DNA of 64,000 nt from assembly GCF_003386285.1 (NCBI RefSeq), contig NZ_QPNC01000019.1:186001-250000 (forward strand). The letters run 5' to 3'. The translations under genes were made by a program, and so were the position numbers. Position 1 is the stretch's first letter, and each line of letters starts with the position of its first letter. Shown here piece after piece: positions 24,407-32,659 of this stretch. This DNA is from Nocardiopsis sp. FIRDI 009. GTDB lineage: Bacteria; Actinomycetota; Actinomycetes; Streptosporangiales; Streptosporangiaceae. The notes beneath the pieces were generated by a model. It saw only the letters and a program-made list of their open reading frames with translations. It did no database searches and was not told where the DNA came from.

Positions 24407-25315
24407 ATGAACCAACCCACCGGAGCCCCGCGCCCCACACCCCAGTACCGCGAGTACGAGGCCCGCAGCGGGAACGGCCTGCCGATGGCGGCCGTCAGCG
24501 GCCTCCTCGTCCTGGCGGGGGCCGTGGTCGCGGCCCTGACCCTGTTCGGCCTGCCCCCGGCCCTGGTGGCCGTCGGCGCGGCCCTCGCCCTGGCGGGGGC
24601 GGGGCTGTCCCTGGGGCTGACCATGGTCTCGCCCAACGAGGCGCGCGTGGTGCAGCTGTTCGGCCGCTACGTGGGCACCGTCCGCACCGACGGGCTGCGC
24701 TGGGTCAACCCCTTCACGCTGCGCGGCACCATCTCCACACGCATCCGCAACCACGAGACCTCCGTCATCAAGGTCAACGACGCCTCCGGCAGCCCCATCG
24801 AGATCGCCGCCGTCGTGGTCTGGCAGGTCGAGGACACCGCACGGGCGACCTTCGAGGTGGACGACTTCGTCCAGTTCGTCTCCACCCAGACCGAGGCCGC
24901 GGTCCGCCACATCGCGGGCCGCCACCCCTACGACTCCTACGACGCCGACGGGGTTCCCTCCCTGCGCGACAACGCCGACCTCATCACCGAACAGCTGTCC
25001 AAGGAGGTGTCCGAACGGGTCGAGGCCGCCGGGGTGACCATCGTGGAGTCCCGGTTCACCCACCTGGCCTACGCTCCGGAGATCGCCCAGGCCATGCTCC
25101 AGCGCCAACAGGCCGGGGCGATGATCGCCGCCCGCCGGGAGATCGTCGAGGGCGCCGTCGGCATGGTCGACCGCGCGCTGGAACGCCTGTCCGAACAGCG
25201 GGTCGTGGAACTGGACGAGGAGCGCAAGGCGGCCATGGTCAGCAACCTGCTCGTGGTGCTGTGCTCCGACCGTCCCACCAACCCCGTCGTCAACACCGGG
25301 ACCCTGTACCAGTAA
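24407..25315 (+). CDS. SPFH/band-7 membrane protein
   Basis: A 302-residue SPFH protein. The ATG at 24407 follows GGAGGAG. Two hydrophobic segments (residues about 27-72) anchor the N-terminus. The SPFH domain follows: [20 protein letters not shown], then [20 protein letters not shown], then [18 protein letters not shown]. The helical tail ([20 protein letters not shown]) should oligomerise. Such proteins form membrane microdomain scaffolds. It is in a two-gene operon with a ribbon-helix-helix protein and divergent from the PH-domain pair, and the four may act together in envelope stress. Confidence 0.9.
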   Translation: MNQPTGAPRPTPQYREYEARSGNGLPMAAVSGLLVLAGAVVAALTLFGLPPALVAVGAALALAGAGLSLGLTMVSPNEARVVQLFGRYVGTVRTDGLRWVNPFTLRGTISTRIRNHETSVIKVNDASGSPIEIAAVVVWQVEDTARATFEVDDFVQFVSTQTEAAVRHIAGRHPYDSYDADGVPSLRDNADLITEQLSKEVSERVEAAGVTIVESRFTHLAYAPEIAQAMLQRQQAGAMIAARREIVEGAVGMVDRALERLSEQRVVELDEERKAAMVSNLLVVLCSDRPTNPVVNTGTLYQ

Positions 25316-25330
25316 CCCGGCGAGGTGGCC

Positions 25331-25549
25331 GTGCCCGAGCGAAAGAAGGTGCTGCTGCGGCTCGACCCGGCGGTCCACGACGCACTCGCGCGCTGGGCCG
25401 GGCAGGAGCTGCGCAGCACCAACGCCCAGATCGAGTTCCTACTGCGTCGCGCGCTCGACGACGCCGGGCGCATGCCCAAGGAGGCACGCGACATCCCCCG
25501 GCGCGGCCGACCCCGCAGAGCCAGACCCGAGGGGGAGGACGAGGAGTGA
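25331..25549 (+). CDS. Ribbon-helix-helix DNA-binding protein
   Basis: A 72-residue protein from GTG 25331, preceded by GAGG at 5 bases; GTG 25325 in frame is the alternative. The Arc/MetJ-like ribbon reads [19 protein letters not shown], then [20 protein letters not shown], then a basic-acidic tail. The gene begins 16 bp after the SPFH stop, so it is in the same operon. It may be the autoregulator of this operon or an antitoxin-like protein without a visible toxin. A 42-bp palindromic terminator starts just after its stop. Confidence 0.8.
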   Translation: MPERKKVLLRLDPAVHDALARWAGQELRSTNAQIEFLLRRALDDAGRMPKEARDIPRRGRPRRARPEGEDEE

Positions 25550-25591
25550 CGACGGAGCCGGGCGCCCCGCGCGGGGCGCCCGGCTCCGTCG
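25550..25591. terminator. 42-bp perfect palindrome, bidirectional terminator
   Basis: A 21-base arm starting CGACGGAGCCGGGCGCC and its exact complement, centred at 25570/25571, begin at the base after the RHH stop codon and end 15 bp before the convergent pyruvate carboxylase stop. It contains GGAGCCGGGCGCCCC, nearly identical to the terminator at 29124-29157. Confidence 0.8.
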
Positions 25592-25605
25592 GCGGCGTCG
25601 GCGGA

Positions 25606-28600
25606 TCAGTCCACGCTCAGGATCAGGTCGCCGCCCTCCACCCGCTGGACGTCGTCGATCGCGATCCGGGACACGGTCCCCGCCCTCGGAGCGGTGATGG
25701 ACGCCTCCATCTTCATCGCCTCGATGGTGGCGACCGTGTCACCGGCCGCCACCCGCTCCCCTCGCGCCACGGTCAGCGTGACCACACCGGCGAAGGGCGC
25801 GGCCACGTGCCCGGGGTCGCTCCGGTCCGCCTTCTCCGCCTCGCGCAGGACGGACGCCTGCGAACGGTCGCGGACCTGGAGAGGGCGGAGCTGGTCGTTG
25901 AGGGTGGTCATCACCGTGCGCACCCCGCGCTCGTCGGCCTCGCTGACCGCCTCCAGGCCGATGAGCAGCCGCACACCCGGCTCCAGGTCCACCACGTGCT
26001 CCTCGCCCTCGCGCAGCCCGTAGAAGAAGTCCGGACTGGAGAGCACGCTCGTGTCGCCGTAGGCGGAGCGGTGCGCCTGGAACTCCCGGGTGGGACCGGG
26101 GAAGAGCAGGCGGTTCAGGGTGGCGCGGCGGTCCTCGGCCAGCCCGGCGCGGTCCTGCGCCGTCAGCTCCTCGGTCCGCCGGGCCCCGCCCCGCCCCGCC
26201 AGGGCCTTGGTGCGGAACGGCTCGGGCCACTCGCCGGGCGGCACCCCCAGCTCGCCCCGCAGGAAACCGACCACCGAGTCGGGCACGTCGAACCGGCCCG
26301 GGTCCTTCTCGAAGTCCTCGGGCGCGACCCCCGCGCCGACCAGGTGCAGGGCGAGGTCGCCCACCACCTTCGACGACGGCGTCACCTTGACCAACCGGCC
26401 CAGCATCCGGTCGGCGGCGGCGTACATCGCCTCGATGTCCTCGAACCGGTCGCCCAGCCCCAGGGCGACGGCCTGCGTGCGCAGGTTGGACAGCTGCCCG
26501 CCCGGGATCTCGTGGTGGTAGACACGGCCCGTGGGCGAGGCCAGACCCGCCTCGAAGGGCGCGTACACCCGGCGCACGGCCTCCCAGTACGGTTCCAGGG
26601 CGTTCACCGCCTCCAGGCTCAGCCCGGTCGGACGCTCGGAGTGGTCGAAGGCGGCCACGATCGCCGACAGCGACGGCTGCGACGTCGTCCCCGACATGGA
26701 GGCCACCGCGCCGTCCACCGCGTCCGCGCCCGCGTTCACCGCCGCGAGGTAGGTCGCCAGCTGCCCGCCGGCGGTGTCGTGCGTGTGGACGTGCACGGGC
26801 AGGTCGAACTCCCGGCGCAGCGCCGCCACCAGCTTCGCGGCCGCGGGCGCGCGCAGCAGGCCCGCCATGTCCTTGATCGCCAGCACATGGGCGCCCGCGG
26901 CCACGATGCGCTCGGCCAGGGACAGGTAGTAGTCCAGCGTGTACAGCCGCTCGTTCGGGTCGGACAGGTCCGAGGTGTAGCACAGCGCGACCTCCGCCAC
27001 CCCGGTCCCGGTCTCGCGGACCGCGTCGATCGCCGGACGCATCTGCTCCACGTCGTTGAGCGCGTCGAACACGCGGAACACGTCCACGCCCGTCGCCGCG
27101 GCCTCCTGGACGAACGCCGAGGTCACCTCGGTGGGGTAGGGGGTGTACCCCACGGTGTTGCGACCGCGCAGGAGCATCTGGAGGCAGATGTTGGGCACCG
27201 CCTCGCGCAGCGCCGCCAACCGCTCCCACGGGTCCTCGGCCAGGAACCGCAGGGCCACGTCGTAGGTGGCGCCGCCCCAGCACTCCAGGGACAGCAACCC
27301 GGGCAGGGTGTCGGCCACCGTGGGCGCCACGGCGAGCAGGTCCTTCGTCCGCACCCGCGTGGCCAGCAGCGACTGGTGCGCGTCACGGAAGGTGGTGTCG
27401 GTGACCGCCAGGGTGTCGGACTCGCGCAGCCAGCGCGCGAACCCCTCCGGGCCCAGTTCCGCCAACCGCTGCCTGGAGCCGGGACGCGGCCCGTCCTCAC
27501 CGATCGCGGGCAGCTTGGTGACGGGGTCGACCAGGTGCGGACGCTCCCCGTGCGGCTTGTTCACCGTCACGTCGGCCAGGTAGGTCAACAGGCGCGTGCC
27601 GCGGTCGGCGGAGGGGCGGGCGGTGAGCAGGTGGGGCCGCTCCTCGATGAACGAGGTGGTGACCCGGCCCTGCTGGAAGTCCGGGTCGTCCAGGACCGCC
27701 TGGAGGAAGGGGATGTTGGTGGCGATGCCGCGGATGCGGAACTCGGCCACCGCGCGGCGGGCCCGGCTGATCGCCGTGGCCAGGTCCCGCCCCCGGCAGC
27801 TCAGCTTCACCAGCAGGGAGTCGAAGTAGGCGCTGACCTCGGTGCCCGCCGCGGCGGTGCCGCCGTCCAGCCGGATGCCGGAGCCGCCGGGGGAGCGGTA
27901 GGCGCTGATGGTCCCGGTGTCCGGACGGAAGCCGTTGGCGGGGTCCTCGGTGGTGATCCGGCACTGGAGCGCGGCCCCGCGCACGGTGATCGAGTCCTGG
28001 CTCAACCCCAGGTCGTCCAGGGTCTCCCCGGACGCGATGCGCAGCTGCGCCTGGACCAGGTCGACGTCGGTGACCTCCTCGGTCACGGTGTGTTCGACCT
28101 GGATGCGCGGGTTCATCTCGATGAAGACGTGGCGTCCGTCCCGGTCCACCAGGAACTCGACGGTGCCCGCGTTGCGGTAGCCGATGGTGCGGGCGAAGCG
28201 CACCGCGTCCTGGCACATCCGCTCGCGCAGCTCCGGGTCGAGGTTGGGGGCGGGGGCCAGTTCCACGACCTTCTGGTGGCGCCGCTGGACCGAGCAGTCG
28301 CGCTCGAAGAGGTGGATGACGTTCCCCTGGCCGTCGGCCAGGATCTGCACCTCGATGTGGCGGGGCTCCACCACGGCCCGCTCCAGGAACACCGTGGGGT
28401 CGTCGAAGGCCGCGCCCGCCTCGCGCATGGCGGCCTCCACGGCCTCGCGCAGCGCCCCCGGGTCGTCGACCCGGCGCATCCCCCGGCCGCCGCCTCCGGC
28501 GACGGCCTTGACGAACAGCGGAAAGCCGATCTCCTCCGAGGCGGCCACCAGGGCGTCCACGTCGGTGGAGGGTTCGGAGGAGCCCAGCACCGGCACGCCC

Positions 28601-28980
28601 GCGGCCCTGGCCGCCGCCACCGCGGAGGCCTTGTTGCCGGTCAGCTCCAGCACGTCGGTGGGAGGCCCGACGAACGTGATGCCCGCCTCGGCGCACGCCC
28701 TGGCCAGTTCGGGGTTCTCGGACAGGAAACCGTACCCGGGGTAGACGGCGTCCGCGCCCGACTCCAGGGCGGTCCGCACGATCTCCTCGACGGACAGGTA
28801 CGCCCGCACGGGGTGGCCCGGCTCCCCGATCTGGTAGGCCTCGTCGGCCTTGAGCCGGTGCAGTGAGTTGCGGTCCTCGTGCGGGAAGACCGCGACGGTC
28901 CTCGCACGCAGCTCGTTGCCCGCGCGCAGCGCGCGGATCGCGATCTCTCCTCGGTTGGCCACGAGGATCTTCTGGAACAT
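25606..28980 (-). CDS. pyc: Pyruvate carboxylase
   Basis: A 1124-residue biotin enzyme of normal full length, start ATG 28980. Domains in order are biotin carboxylase (ILVANRGEIAIRALRAGNEL, ATP-binding AVAGGGGRGMRRV near residue 160, FIEMNPRIQVEHTVTE near 290), carboxyltransferase (TDTTFRDAHQSLLATRVRTK near 535, metal-site HVHTHDTAGGQ near 735) and a C-terminal biotinyl domain (IEAMKMEASI, biotin Lys1090). It makes oxaloacetate from pyruvate to refill the citrate cycle. It is monocistronic, with a palindromic terminator downstream and a related hairpin 144 bp beyond its start. Confidence 0.97.
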   Translation of the reverse strand: MFQKILVANRGEIAIRALRAGNELRARTVAVFPHEDRNSLHRLKADEAYQIGEPGHPVRAYLSVEEIVRTALESGADAVYPGYGFLSENPELARACAEAGITFVGPPTDVLELTGNKASAVAAARAAGVPVLGSSEPSTDVDALVAASEEIGFPLFVKAVAGGGGRGMRRVDDPGALREAVEAAMREAGAAFDDPTVFLERAVVEPRHIEVQILADGQGNVIHLFERDCSVQRRHQKVVELAPAPNLDPELRERMCQDAVRFARTIGYRNAGTVEFLVDRDGRHVFIEMNPRIQVEHTVTEEVTDVDLVQAQLRIASGETLDDLGLSQDSITVRGAALQCRITTEDPANGFRPDTGTISAYRSPGGSGIRLDGGTAAAGTEVSAYFDSLLVKLSCRGRDLATAISRARRAVAEFRIRGIATNIPFLQAVLDDPDFQQGRVTTSFIEERPHLLTARPSADRGTRLLTYLADVTVNKPHGERPHLVDPVTKLPAIGEDGPRPGSRQRLAELGPEGFARWLRESDTLAVTDTTFRDAHQSLLATRVRTKDLLAVAPTVADTLPGLLSLECWGGATYDVALRFLAEDPWERLAALREAVPNICLQMLLRGRNTVGYTPYPTEVTSAFVQEAAATGVDVFRVFDALNDVEQMRPAIDAVRETGTGVAEVALCYTSDLSDPNERLYTLDYYLSLAERIVAAGAHVLAIKDMAGLLRAPAAAKLVAALRREFDLPVHVHTHDTAGGQLATYLAAVNAGADAVDGAVASMSGTTSQPSLSAIVAAFDHSERPTGLSLEAVNALEPYWEAVRRVYAPFEAGLASPTGRVYHHEIPGGQLSNLRTQAVALGLGDRFEDIEAMYAAADRMLGRLVKVTPSSKVVGDLALHLVGAGVAPEDFEKDPGRFDVPDSVVGFLRGELGVPPGEWPEPFRTKALAGRGGARRTEELTAQDRAGLAEDRRATLNRLLFPGPTREFQAHRSAYGDTSVLSSPDFFYGLREGEEHVVDLEPGVRLLIGLEAVSEADERGVRTVMTTLNDQLRPLQVRDRSQASVLREAEKADRSDPGHVAAPFAGVVTLTVARGERVAAGDTVATIEAMKMEASITAPRAGTVSRIAIDDVQRVEGGDLILSVD

Positions 28981-29123
28981 GACTGGCCGCCTCCTGGGTT
29001 CCCTGTCCGTGGTGAGGCCGGAACCCTCGGCGCCGTTGCCGGTGTCCGTGGCCCCGTGTTGACGGTCAGGGGCACGATAGTCGGCACGCCTCGTCGGCGC
29101 CGACACCGGGGCGGCGTAGCCAG

Positions 29124-29157
29124 GGAGCCGGGTGCCCCCTTCGGGGAGCCCGGCTCC
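29124..29157 (-). terminator. Terminator of the Uma2 gene, related to the 25550 palindrome
   Basis: Arms GGAGCCGGG / CCCGGCTCC (9 bp perfect) plus inner CCCC/GGGG after a mismatch, 11 bp past the stop at 29169. Shares GGAGCCGGG-Y-GCCCC and CGGCTCCGTC with the terminator on the other side of pyc. Confidence 0.65.
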
Positions 29158-29168
29158 GTCAAAGGCGC

Positions 29169-29786
29169 CTATCCGGTGGCCTCGTCGGATCCGCCGATGT
29201 GCCTCTTCCAACCGCCGCCGGGGGCGACGAGCCAGTGGGGGACGACGCTCAGGGGGAAGGGCGCGTCGGTCTTGAGGACGTTCTCACCCGTGACGGTGGC
29301 CACCTCCCGGTACCCGCCGTCCTCCAGACGGAGCTCGGTGATGCTCGGCAGAGCGGGGTCCGGGTTGATGATCCAGTACGAGGGGATGCCGAACTCCTCG
29401 TACTCCTGCCGCTTGGTGTGGTGGTCGCGGATGGCGCTCTCGGGGGAGACGACCTCCACCGCCAGCAGCGGGGGTTTGGTCAGGTACGGGCTCTCCGCGA
29501 CGTCCGCTCGGATCACCGCGACGTCGGGGATCCGGTGGTGGGTACGGTCGGCGTTGAAGTTGATGCCCGGTGTCGATATGACCTCGAACTCCAGGGGAGC
29601 GACAACTCCAAGGTGGATGGTCAGCCGGGACTCCACACGGCTGTGCACGAAGATCGGTGCGGGTGACACGTCAAGCCGCCCGTCGACCAGTTCGTACCGC
29701 CGCCCGTCGTCCGGTGTGTTCTTCAGATCGTCCACGGTGAGCGGGGGTGGACCCAGGTCCGTCTTGCCGGTAGCCATGACACTCAT
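29169..29786 (-). CDS. Uma2-family (DUF820) PD-(D/E)XK endonuclease-fold protein
   Basis: A 205-residue protein; ATG 29786 lies just behind GAGGAGG. The Uma2 pattern is clear: DDGRRYELVDGRLDVSPAP, then IPDVAVIRAD (Asp), then LLAVEVVSPESAIRDHHTKR (Glu...Lys), then YEEFGIPSYWIINPD. The PD-(D/E)XK residues are Asp in IPDVAV and Glu in AVEVVSPES. Uma2 proteins are abundant in actinobacteria and cyanobacteria, with roles unknown apart from proposed nuclease activity. It is monocistronic, preceded by a 15-bp palindrome (29847-29861) and followed by a hairpin. Confidence 0.88.
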   Translation of the reverse strand: MSVMATGKTDLGPPPLTVDDLKNTPDDGRRYELVDGRLDVSPAPIFVHSRVESRLTIHLGVVAPLEFEVISTPGINFNADRTHHRIPDVAVIRADVAESPYLTKPPLLAVEVVSPESAIRDHHTKRQEYEEFGIPSYWIINPDPALPSITELRLEDGGYREVATVTGENVLKTDAPFPLSVVPHWLVAPGGGWKRHIGGSDEATG

Positions 29787-29846
29787 GATGCCTCCTCGGG
29801 TTCATGAAGACCAGCATTCCGTGACTGTCCGTAGCGCGGGTGGGAA

Positions 29847-29861
29847 TCACGAAATTCGTGA
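29847..29861. promoter_or_regulatory. Perfect 15-bp palindrome upstream of the Uma2 gene
   Basis: TCACGAA-A-TTCGTGA with complete arms in an AT-rich patch, 61 bp before the Uma2 ATG and 58 bp from the end of the next gene. This is a strong operator candidate. Confidence 0.5.
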
Positions 29862-29918
29862 ATAAGTGGCCTTCCTCTTCGTCTCCGACCGCGGGTCCGC
29901 AACCGGGTCGCCCGTCCG

Positions 29919-31583
29919 CTACCCCAACGCGGCGGCCGCCGCCCGTCCCGCCGTGCGGCCGGAGAAGAGGCATCCGCCCAGGAAGGTGCCCTCCAACGCC
30001 CGGTAACCGTGCACACCGCCCCCGCCGAACCCGGCGACCTCGCCCGCCGCGTACACCCCCGGCAGCGGGGCGCCGTCGGCCCGCAGCACCCGGGCGTCCA
30101 GGTCCGTGTGCAGCCCGCCCAGCGTCTTGCGGGTGAGGATGTGCAGCCGCACCGCGATCAGCGGGCCCGCCTTGGGGTCCAGGATCTGGTGCGGCGCGGC
30201 CACCCGCGCGATCCTGTCGCCCCGGTACGCCCGCGCGCCGTGGATGGTCATCACCTGCAGGTCCTTGGTGAAGGGGTTGACCATCTCCCGGTCGCGGGCG
30301 ACCACCTCGCGCGTGACGGTGTCGGCGTCGAGCACCCCGTCACCCGCCAGCTCCCGCATCTTCCCGATGAGTTCCGGGAGCCGGTCGGCCACCACGAAGT
30401 CGGCGCCGTGCCGCTTGAACGCCTCCACCGGACCCGGCGCGCCGGGCAGCACCCGCTGGAGCACGAGCTTGAGGCTCTTGCCGGTCAGGTCCGGGTTCTG
30501 CTCCGACCCCGACAGCCCGAACTCCTTCTCGATGATCCTCTGCGAGAGCACGAACCACGTGTACTCGTGCCCGCTGCCCATGATGTGCTCCAGCGTGCCC
30601 AGGGTGTCGAACCCCGGAAAGCACGGCGCGGGCATCCGACGACCGGTCGCGTCCAGCCACAGCGACGACGGCCCCGGCAGGATCCGGATCCCGTGCCGCG
30701 CCCAGATCGGGTCCCAGTTCTGGATGCCCTCGGTGTAGTGCCACATCCGGTCGGGGTTGACGATCCGTCCACCGGCCTTCTCGGTGACGGCGAGCATGCG
30801 CCCGTCCACGTGCTCGGGGACCCCCGAGAGCATGTGCTCGGGCGGGGCTCCCAGCCGCTCGGGCCAGTTCCTGCGCACCAGGTCGTGGTTGGCGCCGATC
30901 CCCCCGGAGGTGACGATCACCGCCTGCGCGCCCAGCTCGAAGTCGCCGACCACCTGCCGGTTGCTGGCCGTGCCGCGCGGGGCGTCGCTGGGCGCCAGGA
31001 CGGACCCGCGCACCCCCGTGACGGTGCCGCCCGTGACCACCAGTTCGTCCACCCGGTGGCGGAAGCGCAGCGAGACCAGACCGCGCTCGACGGCCGCGCG
31101 CACCCGGCGCTCGAAGGGGGCCACGACCCCCGGGCCGGTGCCCCACGTGATGTGGAAGCGGGGCACCGAGTTGCCGTGCCCCCCGGCCAGGTGGCCGCCG
31201 CGTTCGGCCCACCCCACCAGCGGGAAGATCCGCAGCCCCTGCGCGTGCAGCCACGCGCGCTTCTCCCCGGCGGCGAAGTCCACGTAGGCCTCCGCCCACC
31301 GGCGCGGCCACGCGTCCTCGGGGCGGTCGAAGGCGGCCGTGCCCATCCAGTCCTGCAGGGCCAGCTCCTTGGAGTCGCGGATTCCCATGCGGCGCTGCTC
31401 GGGGGAGTCGACGAAGAACAGCCCGCCGAACGACCAGTGCGCCTGACCGCCCAGGGACGCCTCGGGCTCCTGGTCGACCAGGAGCACCCGTTTGCCCGCG
31501 TCGGCCAGCTCGGCGGTCGCGACCAGCCCGGCCAGCCCCGCCCCGACCACGATCACGTCGGCCTGCTCGGCTCCACTGCTCAT
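29919..31583 (-). CDS. FAD-binding dehydrogenase (KstD/fumarate-reductase-like)
   Basis: A 554-residue flavoprotein. FAD motif VIVVGAGLAGLVATAELADAG is at the N-terminus (residues 10-30); the middle cap region has HITWGTGPGVVAPFERRV and the C-terminal FAD motif GVYAAGEVAGFGGGGVHGYR is near residue 515. The GGG with flanking Gly and the HGYRALEGTFLGGCLFSGR tail match the actinobacterial FAD-binding dehydrogenases related to 3-ketosteroid delta-1-dehydrogenase and fumarate reductase. The true substrate is unknown. The ATG at 31583 follows GAGGGGAAG. It is divergent from a membrane protein across a gap rich in inverted repeats. Confidence 0.85.
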   Translation of the reverse strand: MSSGAEQADVIVVGAGLAGLVATAELADAGKRVLLVDQEPEASLGGQAHWSFGGLFFVDSPEQRRMGIRDSKELALQDWMGTAAFDRPEDAWPRRWAEAYVDFAAGEKRAWLHAQGLRIFPLVGWAERGGHLAGGHGNSVPRFHITWGTGPGVVAPFERRVRAAVERGLVSLRFRHRVDELVVTGGTVTGVRGSVLAPSDAPRGTASNRQVVGDFELGAQAVIVTSGGIGANHDLVRRNWPERLGAPPEHMLSGVPEHVDGRMLAVTEKAGGRIVNPDRMWHYTEGIQNWDPIWARHGIRILPGPSSLWLDATGRRMPAPCFPGFDTLGTLEHIMGSGHEYTWFVLSQRIIEKEFGLSGSEQNPDLTGKSLKLVLQRVLPGAPGPVEAFKRHGADFVVADRLPELIGKMRELAGDGVLDADTVTREVVARDREMVNPFTKDLQVMTIHGARAYRGDRIARVAAPHQILDPKAGPLIAVRLHILTRKTLGGLHTDLDARVLRADGAPLPGVYAAGEVAGFGGGGVHGYRALEGTFLGGCLFSGRTAGRAAAAALG

Positions 31584-31680
31584 CCGGACACTTCCCCTCG
31601 ACGGTCGGGCACGATGACGACGACTGTGCCCGGGGGAGTCCGCCCTGACAAGGGAGGTGTGTGTCCCACGCCACAGGATT

Positions 31681-31695
31681 TGTCAGTGTGTGACA
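31681..31695. promoter_or_regulatory. TGTCA-N5-TGACA inverted repeat
   Basis: Perfect 5-base arms around GTGTG in the divergent gap between the FAD dehydrogenase and the membrane protein. Possible operator; short. Confidence 0.3.
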
Positions 31696-31731
31696 GGCGC
31701 CCGGGTTCGTGGAACGATGTTCGGGTTTGTC

Positions 31732-31764
31732 CGGTCGGAACGTTTCCCCTGGTCGTTCCGACCG
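31732..31764. promoter_or_regulatory. 11-bp perfect inverted repeat before the membrane protein gene
   Basis: Arms CGGTCGGAACG (31732-31742) and CGTTCCGACCG (31754-31764) with an 11-base spacer, ending 25 bp before the GTG at 31790. Either an operator with sites one helical turn apart or an mRNA leader hairpin. Confidence 0.5.
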
Positions 31765-31789
31765 CATCCCCCGTTCGCAAGGAATCCCC

Positions 31790-32647
31790 GTGTACTTCCA
31801 TCCCCCGACCTTCGAGCCCGGTCCGGTCGCCACGGCGATCGGCCTCGCGCTGATCGTGTGCCTGATCGCCCAGCCCCTCCTCTTCCGCCCCCTGTACGCC
31901 GCGATCCGGAGGCCGGTCCCTCCGGCGGGGCGCTCACCCCTGATCCGCCTGCACCGCGCCACCGCGTGGTGGTCCCTGGGGGAGGTGTTCGCGGGCATGC
32001 TGTTCGTCGGAACCGCCTCGGCGGTGACCCCGGCCGACATCGGACTGGCCCTGCCCGTCTTCCACGGGTTCGCCGACCGTCCGGGCCTGCTGAGCGTCGC
32101 CCTGTCCACGGCCGCGTTCCTGGCCCTGATCGTCGTTCCGGCGGTCCCCCGGTCCTGGGTGCTGTGGCGGCGCCTGGGCGGGACCCTTCCCGCGAACGTC
32201 CAGTCGAGGATTCCGCGTCGGAACATCGTCCTCCTCCCGCGGAACGCCGCGGAGCGGAGGGCGATCGTGCCGTCCTCCCTGACCTGGCTCCTGGGTTGGT
32301 CGGTCAGCGTCCACTGGGTCGTCGTCCCTCTCCTCATGAACGGCTTCGGGTTCTGGGCCTGGGACGCGCTCGTGTTCGTCTTCCTGCTGACCCTGTGGCG
32401 CGGGTTCGGCACGGGTTGGCGCGGCGCCGGAACCGCGGCCCTCGTGGGGGCGATCGCCACGGGGTGGTATCTGTTCGTCTTCGTCGGATCCCTGGTCACC
32501 CCCCTCCTGGTGTGGGGTGTGGTCCTCGCCGCGTCGCTCGCGGCCACGCCCTACCGGCGCCCCGACGACGGTGAACCGGCCGCCGCCGAACCGGTCATGA
32601 CGTGGCGACCGGACGACGGCACCGGGATCCCGGAGAAGCGCGCCTGA
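31790..32647 (+). CDS. Polytopic membrane protein of unknown function
   Basis: 285 residues from GTG 31790, with AAGGA six bases before it. Six or so hydrophobic helices are visible: AIGLALIVCLIAQPLLFRPL, SLGEVFAGMLFVGTASAV, ALSTAAFLALIVVPAVPRSW, WSVSVHWVVVPLLMNGFGF, DALVFVFLLTLW, and two near the C-terminus (LVGAIATGWYLFVFVGSLV, LLVWGVVLAASLAA). No enzyme motif or transporter signature was found. It is divergent from the FAD dehydrogenase, and its stop codon lies inside an 8-bp stem shared with the convergent alcohol dehydrogenase stop. Confidence 0.65.
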   Translation: MYFHPPTFEPGPVATAIGLALIVCLIAQPLLFRPLYAAIRRPVPPAGRSPLIRLHRATAWWSLGEVFAGMLFVGTASAVTPADIGLALPVFHGFADRPGLLSVALSTAAFLALIVVPAVPRSWVLWRRLGGTLPANVQSRIPRRNIVLLPRNAAERRAIVPSSLTWLLGWSVSVHWVVVPLLMNGFGFWAWDALVFVFLLTLWRGFGTGWRGAGTAALVGAIATGWYLFVFVGSLVTPLLVWGVVLAASLAATPYRRPDDGEPAAAEPVMTWRPDDGTGIPEKRA

Positions 32648-32659
32648 ACCCTCAGGCGC
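32640..32659. terminator. Stop-codon hairpin shared by convergent genes
   Basis: Arms GCGCCTGA (32640-32647) and TCAGGCGC (32652-32659), loop ACCC. The TGA of the membrane protein and the TGA of the alcohol dehydrogenase are both inside the stem. No U-tract on either side. Confidence 0.55.

Noticed and set aside
24274..28866. Very long plus-strand open frame across the SPFH and pyruvate carboxylase region
   Set aside because: High-GC shadow of the genes on the other frames; the real products are conserved enzymes.
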